This document shows, piece after piece, positions 39,278 through 48,000 of a DNA stretch of 64,000 nt. The position numbers were made by a program, and so were the translations under genes. Numbering within the stretch: position 1 is the stretch's first letter; each line of letters begins with the position of its first letter. The notes beneath the pieces are model-generated. The model was not told the DNA's origin, did not search any database, and saw only the letters and a program-made list of their open reading frames with translations. The stretch is from Azoarcus sp. L1K30 (GTDB lineage Bacteria; Pseudomonadota; Gammaproteobacteria; Burkholderiales; Rhodocyclaceae): NCBI RefSeq assembly GCF_018122735.1, contig NZ_JAGRRD010000001.1, positions 1,578,081 to 1,642,080 on the forward strand, given 5' to 3'.

Positions 39278-40162
39278 ATGAACGAGCCGCTTGCCGAACG
39301 TTATCTGTCGCTTCTCAAGAAGAGCCTGCTCAATGAGCTCTATATCGAGAACGAGGTCCGGATACACAATTTCATGATGCAGATCATGTTTCCCAAAGCG
39401 ACTACGCTGGAGAAACTGATCCACGAGTTTCTCACTGCCGGCACGTCGGAACTGGGTAACACGCTGCGCACCATGCGTAGCGAAGGAAGCTGGCTGATGA
39501 CGGTTGTCAATGATGAGAATGGCAATCCGGTGGAGGTCAAGGAAGCGAGAAACTTCGCCTTCGTGCCGCATACCATGATCGGTCGCGCGCGACTGGACAA
39601 CCTGCAGGAATGCATGCACGCTGTGCTTGCAGACAATGTCGCAGGAGATTTCATCGAGACAGGCGTATGGAAAGGCGGTAGCACCATCTTCATGCGCGGA
39701 TTTCTCAAGGCGCATGACGTCACCGACCGCAAGGTCTGGGTTGCGGACTCCTTCGCGGGGCTACCCGAGCCGTCCCATCCCGAAGACGACGGAGTTGATC
39801 TCTCGGCCAATACCATGCCTTATCTGGCCATCAGTGAAGCAGAGGTACGCGAGCTATTCAATCGTTACGAACTGCTCGATGAGCAGGTCGTGTTCCTGAA
39901 AGGCTGGTTCAGGGATACGCTCCCTGCGGCGCCCATCGACAAACTCGCCGTCCTCCGCCTGGACGGCGATCTGTACGAATCGACGATGGATGCGCTCAAT
40001 CACTTGTATCACAAGCTCTCTCCGGGCGGCTTCGTCGTTGTGGACGACTACAACGCCCTGCCCCAATGTGAAAGAGCCGTGACGGATTTCCGCGCCAGAT
40101 ACGACATCAGGGATCACATTGAACGGATCGACAAGGTTTCGGTGTATTGGAGAAAGGCCTGA
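39278..40162 (+). CDS. TylF/MycF-family SAM-dependent O-methyltransferase
   Basis: A 294-residue cytoplasmic enzyme of the macrocin O-methyltransferase family, which methylates sugar hydroxyls in several natural products and surface glycans. The SAM loop is FIETGVWKGGST, and metal-binding acidic residues are in LRLDGDLYEST and VVVDDYNALP. VADSFAGLPEP is the usual family block. The first 95 residues are a helical extension. Placed between the pilus chaperone and the subunit genes, with two glycosyltransferases nearby, it probably modifies a sugar on a surface protein; this is inference. Confidence 0.8.
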   Translation: MNEPLAERYLSLLKKSLLNELYIENEVRIHNFMMQIMFPKATTLEKLIHEFLTAGTSELGNTLRTMRSEGSWLMTVVNDENGNPVEVKEARNFAFVPHTMIGRARLDNLQECMHAVLADNVAGDFIETGVWKGGSTIFMRGFLKAHDVTDRKVWVADSFAGLPEPSHPEDDGVDLSANTMPYLAISEAEVRELFNRYELLDEQVVFLKGWFRDTLPAAPIDKLAVLRLDGDLYESTMDALNHLYHKLSPGGFVVVDDYNALPQCERAVTDFRARYDIRDHIERIDKVSVYWRKA

Positions 40163-40222
40163 AGGCAAGTCATGTCGGGAATTCGGGCTGCAATTTTTTC
40201 GTTGGCAGCTGATTAATTTTTC

Positions 40223-40249
40223 TAAAGTTTCCTCACGCAAGTCCGTTCA
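40223..40249 (+). promoter_or_regulatory. Possible FliA (sigma-28) promoter before the first DUF4402 gene
   Basis: A perfect -35 element TAAAGTTT (40223-40230), an 11-base spacer, then TCCGTTCA, which matches five of eight bases of GCCGATAA. It lies about 180 bases before the ATG. The -10 is weak, so this remains a candidate. Confidence 0.4.
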
Positions 40250-40426
40250 CTTATTTACCAAAGGACTTAGCCTTGTTGCTTCGAGCAGTTTCGGGCGCCT
40301 TCTGACCAAAGGAAGTCCGGGCGGGCAGTGAGGCAAGTAAGCCTGATGGTAACGGAACCGGGGTTGGTCAAGCTTGTACGCCGGCCGTTGTTTGCAGTCC
40401 CACTTGACGAAATCAGGAGATTCATT

Positions 40427-41095
40427 ATGCGTTCCAACTTCATTCCCAAAGCTGCCGGCGTCATGGCAATCCTTGGGGTCGCCAGCGGGGTGGCAACAGC
40501 CCAGACGACCTTCAACGTGAGCGCCACGGTTCAGAATGCATTGACCATCACCAACGACCAGGACATGAACCTGGGTACGCTGTTTGCTGTCAATGCATCG
40601 GACACCGCCTACAAATTCGTGACCCTGGCTCCCGCCGGCACCTGGGGCACGCCTACTGGCGCCTCCACCGTGACCCTGCTCACCCTTGGTGGCCAACAGG
40701 CTGCGCGAGGCAGCGTGGCGGTCGGCAGCACGACGCCGCTCAAGGTCACGATGCCCGGCACCGCTTACAACCTCGTTGCCGCCGGTACGGTTGCCTCGGA
40801 CGTCGCTGCAGTACTGGCCGAACAGGGCGCAACCAGCGCCGTCGAAGTGCGCCTGGCCGACCCCGGTGCAGCCCGTTTCTATCTCGGAAACTTCCGCGCT
40901 GGCTCGATCAGTGGCGGCTCTAGCTCGGCCGACTGCGGCACGACCAACGCGTGCACGATCACGCCGTCCTTCGGCTCGGCGAGCGTTTCGTTCGGTATCG
41001 GTGCCACGCTGATCACCGACGTCGCGGGCGGAACGCGCACGACGTATGAAGCAGCAAACTACACCGGCAGTTTCACGGTGACCGCCTCCTACTGA
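40427..41095 (+). CDS. DUF4402-type secreted subunit, probable major pilin
   Basis: A 222-residue exported protein with a signal peptide (ending VATA, mature QTTFNVSATV). The whole mature part is one DUF4402 beta-sandwich, opening with VQNALTITNDQDMNLGTLFA and ending with an aromatic strand, NYTGSFTVTASY, of the type that donates to a chaperone. One Cys pair is seen in SADCGTTNACTI. The domain is known from chaperone-usher-like surface structures. A 264-base leader and a ribosome binding site AGGAG seven bases upstream suggest strong, regulated expression, so I call it the main shaft subunit. Confidence 0.75.
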   Translation: MRSNFIPKAAGVMAILGVASGVATAQTTFNVSATVQNALTITNDQDMNLGTLFAVNASDTAYKFVTLAPAGTWGTPTGASTVTLLTLGGQQAARGSVAVGSTTPLKVTMPGTAYNLVAAGTVASDVAAVLAEQGATSAVEVRLADPGAARFYLGNFRAGSISGGSSSADCGTTNACTITPSFGSASVSFGIGATLITDVAGGTRTTYEAANYTGSFTVTASY

Positions 41096-41108
41096 GCATG
41101 CGTCTGAC

Positions 41109-41140
41109 AGCCCGGGCGAGGATGACTCCTTGCCTGGGCT
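41109..41140 (+). terminator. Attenuating hairpin between the two DUF4402 genes
   Basis: A 9-bp stem AGCCCGGGC and GCCTGGGCT (one G-T pair) with a 14-base loop, followed by TCTTGG. With a weak T-run, it probably lets some transcription continue into the next subunit gene. Confidence 0.5.
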
Positions 41141-41183
41141 TCTTGGCATTTGCCCATATGGCCATCGGCACATTCGCTCCAAA

Positions 41184-42206
41184 ATGTCTCAGCGCTTACC
41201 CGACATGAAGTGCACGCGAGGCCAACACGCCTATACCGTCAGACTTCTGCGCTATTCAATGGTGCTGTTTCCAGCCCTGTTTGGTGCGGCCTGCGCATGG
41301 GCAGACCCGGCACTGGATGTGATCGAAGGGCTCGACTTCGGTACGTTTGCGCTGCGCAGCAACAGCGCGGTTTCAGCGTTGAGACTCTCAGCCTCTAGCA
41401 AGGTGACGTCGAGCGGCGACATCATTCCCGTTGGCGGCGCCATCGCAGGCAACTATCACCTCCGGGGTTTCCCGGCCAGCGTGGTCCTGAGCTTCGAACT
41501 GGATAACACCTTGATGAGCGAAGGCGGATTCGGCCTTCCGGAGCATTTCCAGATCTCGACCTATGAGGTCCCGTCGAGTCTCGTCACCAATGCGGCAGGC
41601 GAAGCGGACTTCAGCATTGGCGCCCGCCTGCAGAGCAGTGGCAGCGGCGCGCCATACGGTGACGCGCCGTATTCGGGCAGCACCCAGTTGCGGATTCGCT
41701 ACTGGTCGGCTGCAGTGAACGAATACCTTACTTTCATCGACCAGATCGACCTCTCAGCGCGGGTGCAATCGACCCTGAACCTGGAGGAAAACCAGGCCTT
41801 GTCCTTCGGTAACATCGCCGCCTTTCCGCATGCCAGCAATATTGCCCGTCTCACGCTGAGTCCGAATGGCACTGTCAGCGTGAGCAGCACCGGTCCCGGT
41901 GCCCGCCTGATCGCGCTGGGGGGGGCGCAGCCGGGCAAATTCACGGTTTCAGGCGCGGCGGCCAATCAGACCATCCACATCACGCCGCAGCCAGGCAGCA
42001 TCTTCGTTACCCATACGACACTCGGCGGCAGCACCGCGCGTTTCGTTGCAAAGGATTTCGTCACCACCCCCAATGGAAGCGCCCAGACAAACGCGTCGGG
42101 GCAATTGTCGGTAGCGTTGGGCGCAAGCCTCGAAACTGAGGCAGGCACACAGGGCTATGCCGACGGGGAATACCGCGGCACCTATACACTCGAGGTCAGT
42201 TACTAG
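41184..42206 (+). CDS. Two-domain DUF4402 secreted subunit, probable minor or tip pilin
   Basis: A 340-residue exported protein with a long signal region ending AACAWA. The mature part contains two DUF4402-like domains in tandem: the first from LDVIEGLDFGTFALRSN to about residue 170, the second from LSFGNIAAFPHASN to the terminal strand YRGTYTLEVSY. Start ATG 41184 or 41205 cannot be distinguished. A two-domain form beside a one-domain form is the usual pattern of tip or adhesin versus shaft subunits, but no binding domain of known type is visible. Confidence 0.68.
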   Translation: MSQRLPDMKCTRGQHAYTVRLLRYSMVLFPALFGAACAWADPALDVIEGLDFGTFALRSNSAVSALRLSASSKVTSSGDIIPVGGAIAGNYHLRGFPASVVLSFELDNTLMSEGGFGLPEHFQISTYEVPSSLVTNAAGEADFSIGARLQSSGSGAPYGDAPYSGSTQLRIRYWSAAVNEYLTFIDQIDLSARVQSTLNLEENQALSFGNIAAFPHASNIARLTLSPNGTVSVSSTGPGARLIALGGAQPGKFTVSGAAANQTIHITPQPGSIFVTHTTLGGSTARFVAKDFVTTPNGSAQTNASGQLSVALGASLETEAGTQGYADGEYRGTYTLEVSY

Positions 42207-42312
42207 ACGGGTTGCAGCATCCTGAAGCGGTCATGTGTCGCCCGGAATGAACCCACGCGGAATGCGAGCACTGCCGCGCATGCGCTTTGCCAGCCCATGC
42301 ACGGCGTGCGGC

Positions 42313-42918
42313 TTATCTGACGAAATGCACGGCGCACAGTGCCCGCATCTCATCCTGGCTTCTTGCACTCTTGCTTGCGAGCGCCCATAGATCAAAGGCC
42401 TCGGGCCTGCACACGGTCGCGACAATCGAAAACCCTGCGCCGTAAAGGGTGCCACTGAGCACGTCTTCGGTAAAACCGCAGCGGTGAGCCATGTACAGAT
42501 TGCCGTTCGCCATCGCGCTGCGCAGGCCATACAGGATGTCAATCGGCGCAATGGGACCGGCCGGCGACATATATGCCATGTCGACAAGCTTGTTCTGTGC
42601 GACCAATGCACACACAGAACGCAGATCGGGGCAGGTAATGACCGCGAAGCCATCGGGCTTCAGCACGCGCATGAATTCAGCCGTCGCGACGGGCACCTCA
42701 TGCGGGTACAGATGCTCGATATTGTGGCTGGAGAAGATCGCATCGACGGACTCATCCTCGACCCTCGACATGTCCGTCATCGTACCGACGATATCCGGCT
42801 GAACGTTTTCATCGATATCCAGCCTCAATTCCTTCCAGTCGCCGGTAATGAAGCCTCGCGTCGTTCCCTCCTTGCGCTGCGGACCGCAACCGACATGCAG
42901 AAATGTCTTCGTTGTCAT
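42313..42918 (-). CDS. Class I SAM-dependent methyltransferase
   Basis: A 201-residue cytoplasmic enzyme. The SAM loop is FLHVGCGPQ near the N-terminus, the acidic second motif is LDIDENVQPDIVG, and VDAIFSSHNIEHLYPHE plus LKPDGFAVITCPD are typical of methyltransferases acting near sugar biosynthesis. The target is unknown. It is the last gene of the minus-strand run usher, glycine-zipper protein, two glycosyltransferases, methyltransferase. It is convergent with the DUF4402 genes, 106 bases apart. Confidence 0.8.
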   Translation of the reverse strand: MTTKTFLHVGCGPQRKEGTTRGFITGDWKELRLDIDENVQPDIVGTMTDMSRVEDESVDAIFSSHNIEHLYPHEVPVATAEFMRVLKPDGFAVITCPDLRSVCALVAQNKLVDMAYMSPAGPIAPIDILYGLRSAMANGNLYMAHRCGFTEDVLSGTLYGAGFSIVATVCRPEAFDLWALASKSARSQDEMRALCAVHFVR

Positions 42919-42971
42919 TCACTTCTCCCTGATTCCCGGAACCGGCCAATTCCGGCTCTTCAATCGTGTTC

Positions 42972-45083
42972 TCAAAGCTCTTTCTGCTCTTGATGGTGCT
43001 TCCACATCCCTTCCATTGCGTCCTCGAAGTGACGGGCAAAACGGTCCGCATCGAAAAGCGGCGTCGTGACCAGTCGGGCACGCATACCTGTCCTCAGCCC
43101 GGCAAGCCGCTCGGGGTCGGAGACGAAATCAACCGCCTTTGCGACGAAAGCGTCTTCGTCTGCCGCGATCCAGTCCTCCAGCCCAGCCGCCTGCATCAGG
43201 CTCGCGCCCTGGCGGGAGATCAAGCTATCGCCCGCCAAGGTCAGCGTCGGAACGCCCATCCACAAAGCCTCGCAAGTGGTTGTCCCCCCGGTGTAAGGGA
43301 AGGTGTCGAGCACAAGATCCACATCACGATAAGCGGCGAGATAGGCCTCCCGATCCGTCGGACCATGGAAGCGCACACGCTCCGGATCAATTCCGCACTG
43401 TTCCATGCATTGTTTCAGTCGCTCCACGCTCTGGAGCTCACTCAACTGCCTGGACTGAAGACGCAGGCTTGCCTGCGGAATGGCATCGAGCACCCGCGCC
43501 CACAACTTCAGCGTCCGATCACCTAGCTTGGACAGATTCTGAAAGCAGCCGAACGTTGGCGCCCCACTTTCCAGCATCGGCAACGGCCCGGGTTCCGGCG
43601 CATTCTCGGGTTTCGCGAAGCATAGCCGTGTCTCCGGCAAGTACCAGATTCTCTCGGTGAAATGCGCCGCATTCTGCTCGGGCAGGCAAAGGGAATCGGC
43701 GAGAAACCAATCCATTTCCACAACGCCCGTCGTCGCGAAATACCCCGGCCAGCTCACCTGCACCGGCGCCGGTCGGCGCGCAAAGACCGGCAGCCGGTTG
43801 TCGGCCGTATGCCCGGACATGTCGATCAGCACATGAATCCCGTCGGCATGAATACGTGCCGCAGCTGCATCATCGTCCATATCCACAAGCATCACCCAGT
43901 GATCGCACGCGGCCTTCAACTGGGTGGTCATTGCATCCGTCTTCAGATCTGTCGCATACGCGCAGATCTCTATTCTGTTGCGGTCCAGCGCACGTAACAG
44001 GGCGAGGGTGAAATATGCCACCGGATGCTGCCTGAAGTCGCCCGATACCAGACCGACCTTCAGGCGCGCGGGACGGTTCTCACAGATCCAGGTCCCGAAA
44101 CGCGCCTGAACCGCCCTCGCCAGACTCTCGCCATAACGCTGAGCCTCGCCAAGTCTCATCTGCGGCGTGACGTCGTCGGACTCATTCATCGCGCCGAGCA
44201 GGTTGCTATGGGCATCGAAGAACCCGGGCTTGAGCGCGAGCGCCCGCCGGAAGCAGGTCTGAGCTTCGATGAAGCGCCCAAGCCGCTGCAGGACATTGCC
44301 AAGGTTGCTGTAGGTCTCAGCCGCATCGGGACGCAAGACAAGGCCTTTCCGGAAGGACTCTTCGGCGGCCATCAGATGCCCCCCCTGCTGCAATACGACC
44401 CCCAGGTTGTTGTGCGCCTCGGCGAAATCCGGTTTCAGCTCGATCACATGCGCCAGCACCGTGGCCGCATCGGCCAAACGTCCCTGGCGGTGCAAAATCA
44501 GCCCAATCTGGTGGATGACGGCGATATTTCCGGTATCCAGTGCGTACTCTCGCTTGAGGTGGTGTTCAGCCTCCTCAAGCAGACCTTTGCTCCCCAGAAT
44601 TTCGCCGAGCGCACCGTTTATTTTCGGCAGGGAAGGCGATGCCGCACATGCTTTCCGTAACAGACTCTCTGCCTCATCCATACGCCCGGTGCCGAGAAGC
44701 AGGATGCCAAGAGCACCCTGCGCCGATGCTAAATCAGCTGTCGCGTCCAATGCCCGCCGCAAGGCCTGCTCGGCCTCATCCACCTTGCCATCTTCCTGCA
44801 AAAGGATGCCAAGATTCGTCCACCCTTCAGCATCGCCCGGCTGCAGATCGAGCGACTTGCGCAGTGCTGCCTGCGCGGGCTGGCGCTGCTTAAGCGCCAG
44901 CAACGCCAGCCCCAATGCTTTCCAGCCAAAAGCATAATCAGGATACCGCCCGGTCAGTGCATCGGCCCTCTCCCGCAATGCCTGCATCTGCCCCCTGGTA
45001 AACAGGTCGATGAGAAGCTGATCCTCGCCCTGTGGCGCAGTGCGCGCCTCTCCCACGACCGCCTGTTCAGTTATCGATGACAT
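42972..45083 (-). CDS. TPR-containing GT41 (SPINDLY/OGT-type) glycosyltransferase
   Basis: A 703-residue cytoplasmic enzyme. Residues about 20-325 are tetratricopeptide repeats (for example AEAHNNLGVVLQQGGHLMAA, AETYSNLGNVLQRLGRF). Residues about 340-700 form the GT41 catalytic region. VGLVSGDFRQHPVAYF holds His353, the counterpart of OGT His498. The QNLSK Lys, the DTFPYTGGTTTCEALWMG donor-site loop and the GDSLISRQGASL segment are all present. GT41 enzymes transfer GlcNAc or fucose to Ser/Thr of proteins, or glucose to Asn in distant relatives. ATG 45083 follows GAGGAGG. It lies 13 bases after the next upstream gene. Confidence 0.85.
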   Translation of the reverse strand: MSSITEQAVVGEARTAPQGEDQLLIDLFTRGQMQALRERADALTGRYPDYAFGWKALGLALLALKQRQPAQAALRKSLDLQPGDAEGWTNLGILLQEDGKVDEAEQALRRALDATADLASAQGALGILLLGTGRMDEAESLLRKACAASPSLPKINGALGEILGSKGLLEEAEHHLKREYALDTGNIAVIHQIGLILHRQGRLADAATVLAHVIELKPDFAEAHNNLGVVLQQGGHLMAAEESFRKGLVLRPDAAETYSNLGNVLQRLGRFIEAQTCFRRALALKPGFFDAHSNLLGAMNESDDVTPQMRLGEAQRYGESLARAVQARFGTWICENRPARLKVGLVSGDFRQHPVAYFTLALLRALDRNRIEICAYATDLKTDAMTTQLKAACDHWVMLVDMDDDAAAARIHADGIHVLIDMSGHTADNRLPVFARRPAPVQVSWPGYFATTGVVEMDWFLADSLCLPEQNAAHFTERIWYLPETRLCFAKPENAPEPGPLPMLESGAPTFGCFQNLSKLGDRTLKLWARVLDAIPQASLRLQSRQLSELQSVERLKQCMEQCGIDPERVRFHGPTDREAYLAAYRDVDLVLDTFPYTGGTTTCEALWMGVPTLTLAGDSLISRQGASLMQAAGLEDWIAADEDAFVAKAVDFVSDPERLAGLRTGMRARLVTTPLFDADRFARHFEDAMEGMWKHHQEQKEL

Positions 45084-45096
45084 CCTCGATGCCTCC

Positions 45097-48000
45097 TCAA
45101 TGATTGCCTGACTGGAATTGCTGCCACATCGCCCAAAACGCATCTTCGAGATGACGTGCGAACAGCGGTGTATCGAAAAGAGCGGTACGGACCAGACGCT
45201 CGCGCATGCCCGCCCGCAGGCGCGCCAGAGCGGCCACATCGGCGGCCAGTGCCGCAGCCCGATCAACATAACTTCGGGGTGAATCCACCACCCACTCCGG
45301 CAGGCCGGCCGCCTGCATGATGCTCGCGCCCTGCCGTGCGATCAGGGTATCGCCCGTCAGAGTCAGTGTAGGCGCGCCCATCCACAGTGCCTCGCAGGTG
45401 GTTGTACCACCCGTATAGGGGAAAGTGTCGAGCACGAAGTCCACTTCGGCATATGCCGCCAGATACCCCAGACGGTCGCAGGCACGGTGAAATCCGACAC
45501 GGGCAACATCGATTCCACAGGCCGTCAGGCGCTCGCTTACATGCATCACCCCTTCGGCATCACTCAACTGCCGGCACTGCAGACGCAGCTGCGCGCCCGG
45601 CACCGCTTCAAGCACCTGTGCCCAAGTCCGGAGCACCTCGTCGGTGACCTTGGTCAGGTTCTGGAAACAACCGAACGTCGGCCCCTGTCCATTCAACATC
45701 GGCAGGGGTGACACATTCGGCGCATCCACAGGGGGGGTGAAGCACAGTCGGGTATCGGGAAGGTACCAGACCCGCTCGCTGAAATAACGCTGGTGCGACT
45801 CGGGCACGGTCGTTCGATCCGCCACGAACCAGTCCATCCCCGCAACCCCGGTCGTGGCGAAATAGCCCGGCCAGCTCAACTGCACCGGAGCAGGTCTGCG
45901 TGCGAATACCGGGAGGCGGTTATGTGCCGTATGTCCCGAGAGATCGATCAGCACATGGATTCCGTCGGCGTGGATGCGCGCTGCCGCAGCGTCATCATCC
46001 ATCCCGACCAGCGGATGCCATGCAGCAAAACTCGACTTCAGCTGCTCGGACAGCACATCGTTCTCGTTCGATGTCGGATAGGCAATCAATTCGAGGCGGC
46101 TCCGGTCAAGCACCGGGAGGATACCCTCAAGGAAATAACCCACCGGGTGCTGACGCAGGTCGCCCGACACGAACCCCACCTTGAGACGCACCGGTGACGC
46201 AGTCACATTCCACTCCCGATAACGCAGCGCATCCGGCACGGCAACACGCTCTCCATATGCCAACGCCTCGGACAACAACGCTTGTGGATCGTCCTCTGCG
46301 GCGAAATTCAGCGAGAAAAGCAGGTTGCTATGCACATGAGTCCAGTCCGGACGCAATGCCAGCGTCGTCCGATAGCTCTCGAGTGCATCGCTCAGGCGTC
46401 CCTGCAGGAGCAGGGCACTACCCAGATTGCTGTGCAGCAGTGCTGCCTCGGGCTGAAGAACAAGCGCCTGCCGTATCCATTTTTCGGCTTCGGCATAACG
46501 ACTGCGCGCATAGTAAACAAGGCCGAGATTACCCATCGCCGAGGCATGATCGGGATCCAGGCTCAATACATAACGTAGACACTTTTCAGCCTCGTCGAGC
46601 CGACGGAGTTCGTAGAGAACGGTACCCAAACGGAAATGGACGTCGACACGCTTCGGCTCCAACTCTGCGGCCATGCTGAAGCAGTGTTCGGCTTCGGCCA
46701 GTTGCCCCTCCTTGCGCAGGAGTTCGGCGAGGCGGAAATTCAATTCGAAATGCCGTGGCGAACCTGCAACGGCCTGCCGAAGCGCATCGATCGCTTCGTC
46801 CAGTCTGTCCTGCTCGACCAGGGCCGCCACCAGGTTAATGGCAGACTCCGTATCGGCAGGATCAAGCATGAGCGCCTGACGGTGACAATCGGCGGCTTCT
46901 GCAAAACGCCCGAGCGCGAAAAGCATCAATCCCAGATTGCCTCTGGCCTCCACATCTTCCGGCAACAGAACAACCGAACGCGCCATGGCATGCAGCGCAT
47001 CGTCATTACGTCCCAGTTCCTTCAGCGCAATACCCAGTACTTTCCATGCCATGCCGTATCCGGGATGGCGCGAAACAAAGGCTTCGCCCTCCGTCGCCAG
47101 TTGTTCGTAGCGGTTCTGTCGGAACAGATCGATCAGCACTTGCATTTCCTTCGCGGTGGCTGCCCCCGATTGCGCGGATTCGGGTACTGGCGTCACGTGA
47201 GCCGACGCCTCCATCGTGGAAATGGCCACCGGCGCGGCCTGGCGCCACATTGCCCACAATGCATCTTCGAGATGACGCGCAAAGCGCGGCGTGTCGAACA
47301 AGGTCGTACGGAGCAGGCGCTCGCGCAGCCCCTGACGCAGTTTCGTCAGCCCGTCGACATCCGCAGCCAGCGCAACGGCCTTGTCGAGATAATCCTGAGG
47401 AGACTCCGCAATCCAGCCGGACAACCCTGCGGCCTCCATGATGCTTGCGCCCTGGCGCGCAATCAGTGTCTCACCGGCCAGGGTCAGCGTGGGCACGCCC
47501 ATCCACAAGGCTTCGCAGGTCGTGGTCCCACCGGTATAGGGGAAGGTGTCGAGGATGAAGTCGACCTCCGCATGCGCTGCCAGGTATTCGCGACGCCTGC
47601 ATGGCGGATGAAACGTCACCCGCAACGGATCTATCCCACAAGCGACAAGGCGTTCGCGCACCCGTGTGATGCCACTGGCATCTTTCAGCTGATGCGACTG
47701 AAGTCGCAGACCCGCACCCGGAACCGCATCAAGGACCTTCGCCCACAACCTCAGCACTTCGTCGGTTACCTTGGTCAGATTCTGGAAGCAGCCGAAGGTT
47801 GGAGCGGCCTTGCCCAGCATCGGCAAGGGTGCGACCTGAGGCGCATCGACCGGCGGGGTGAAGCACAGCCGCGTCTCGGGCAGATACCAGACCTTCTCGC
47901 TGAAGAACGCCTGATGGGGCTCCGGCACGGTGGTCCGGTCGGCGATGAACCAATCCATCCCGGGCACGCCGGTGGTGGCGAAATACCCCGGCCAGCTCAC

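Noticed and set aside
40163-40426. Possible cyclic di-GMP riboswitch in the pilin leader, suggested by nearby GGDEF genes
   Set aside because: The GEMM-I core (GCAAA and the conserved tetraloop-receptor bases) is not present in order; I keep only the alternative-pairing observation.
47212-47214. Internal ATG at the GT41 module junction as a second translation start
   Set aside because: No Shine-Dalgarno sequence lies upstream and the reading frame is continuous, so I annotate one protein; the ATG may be the relic of an ancestral start.
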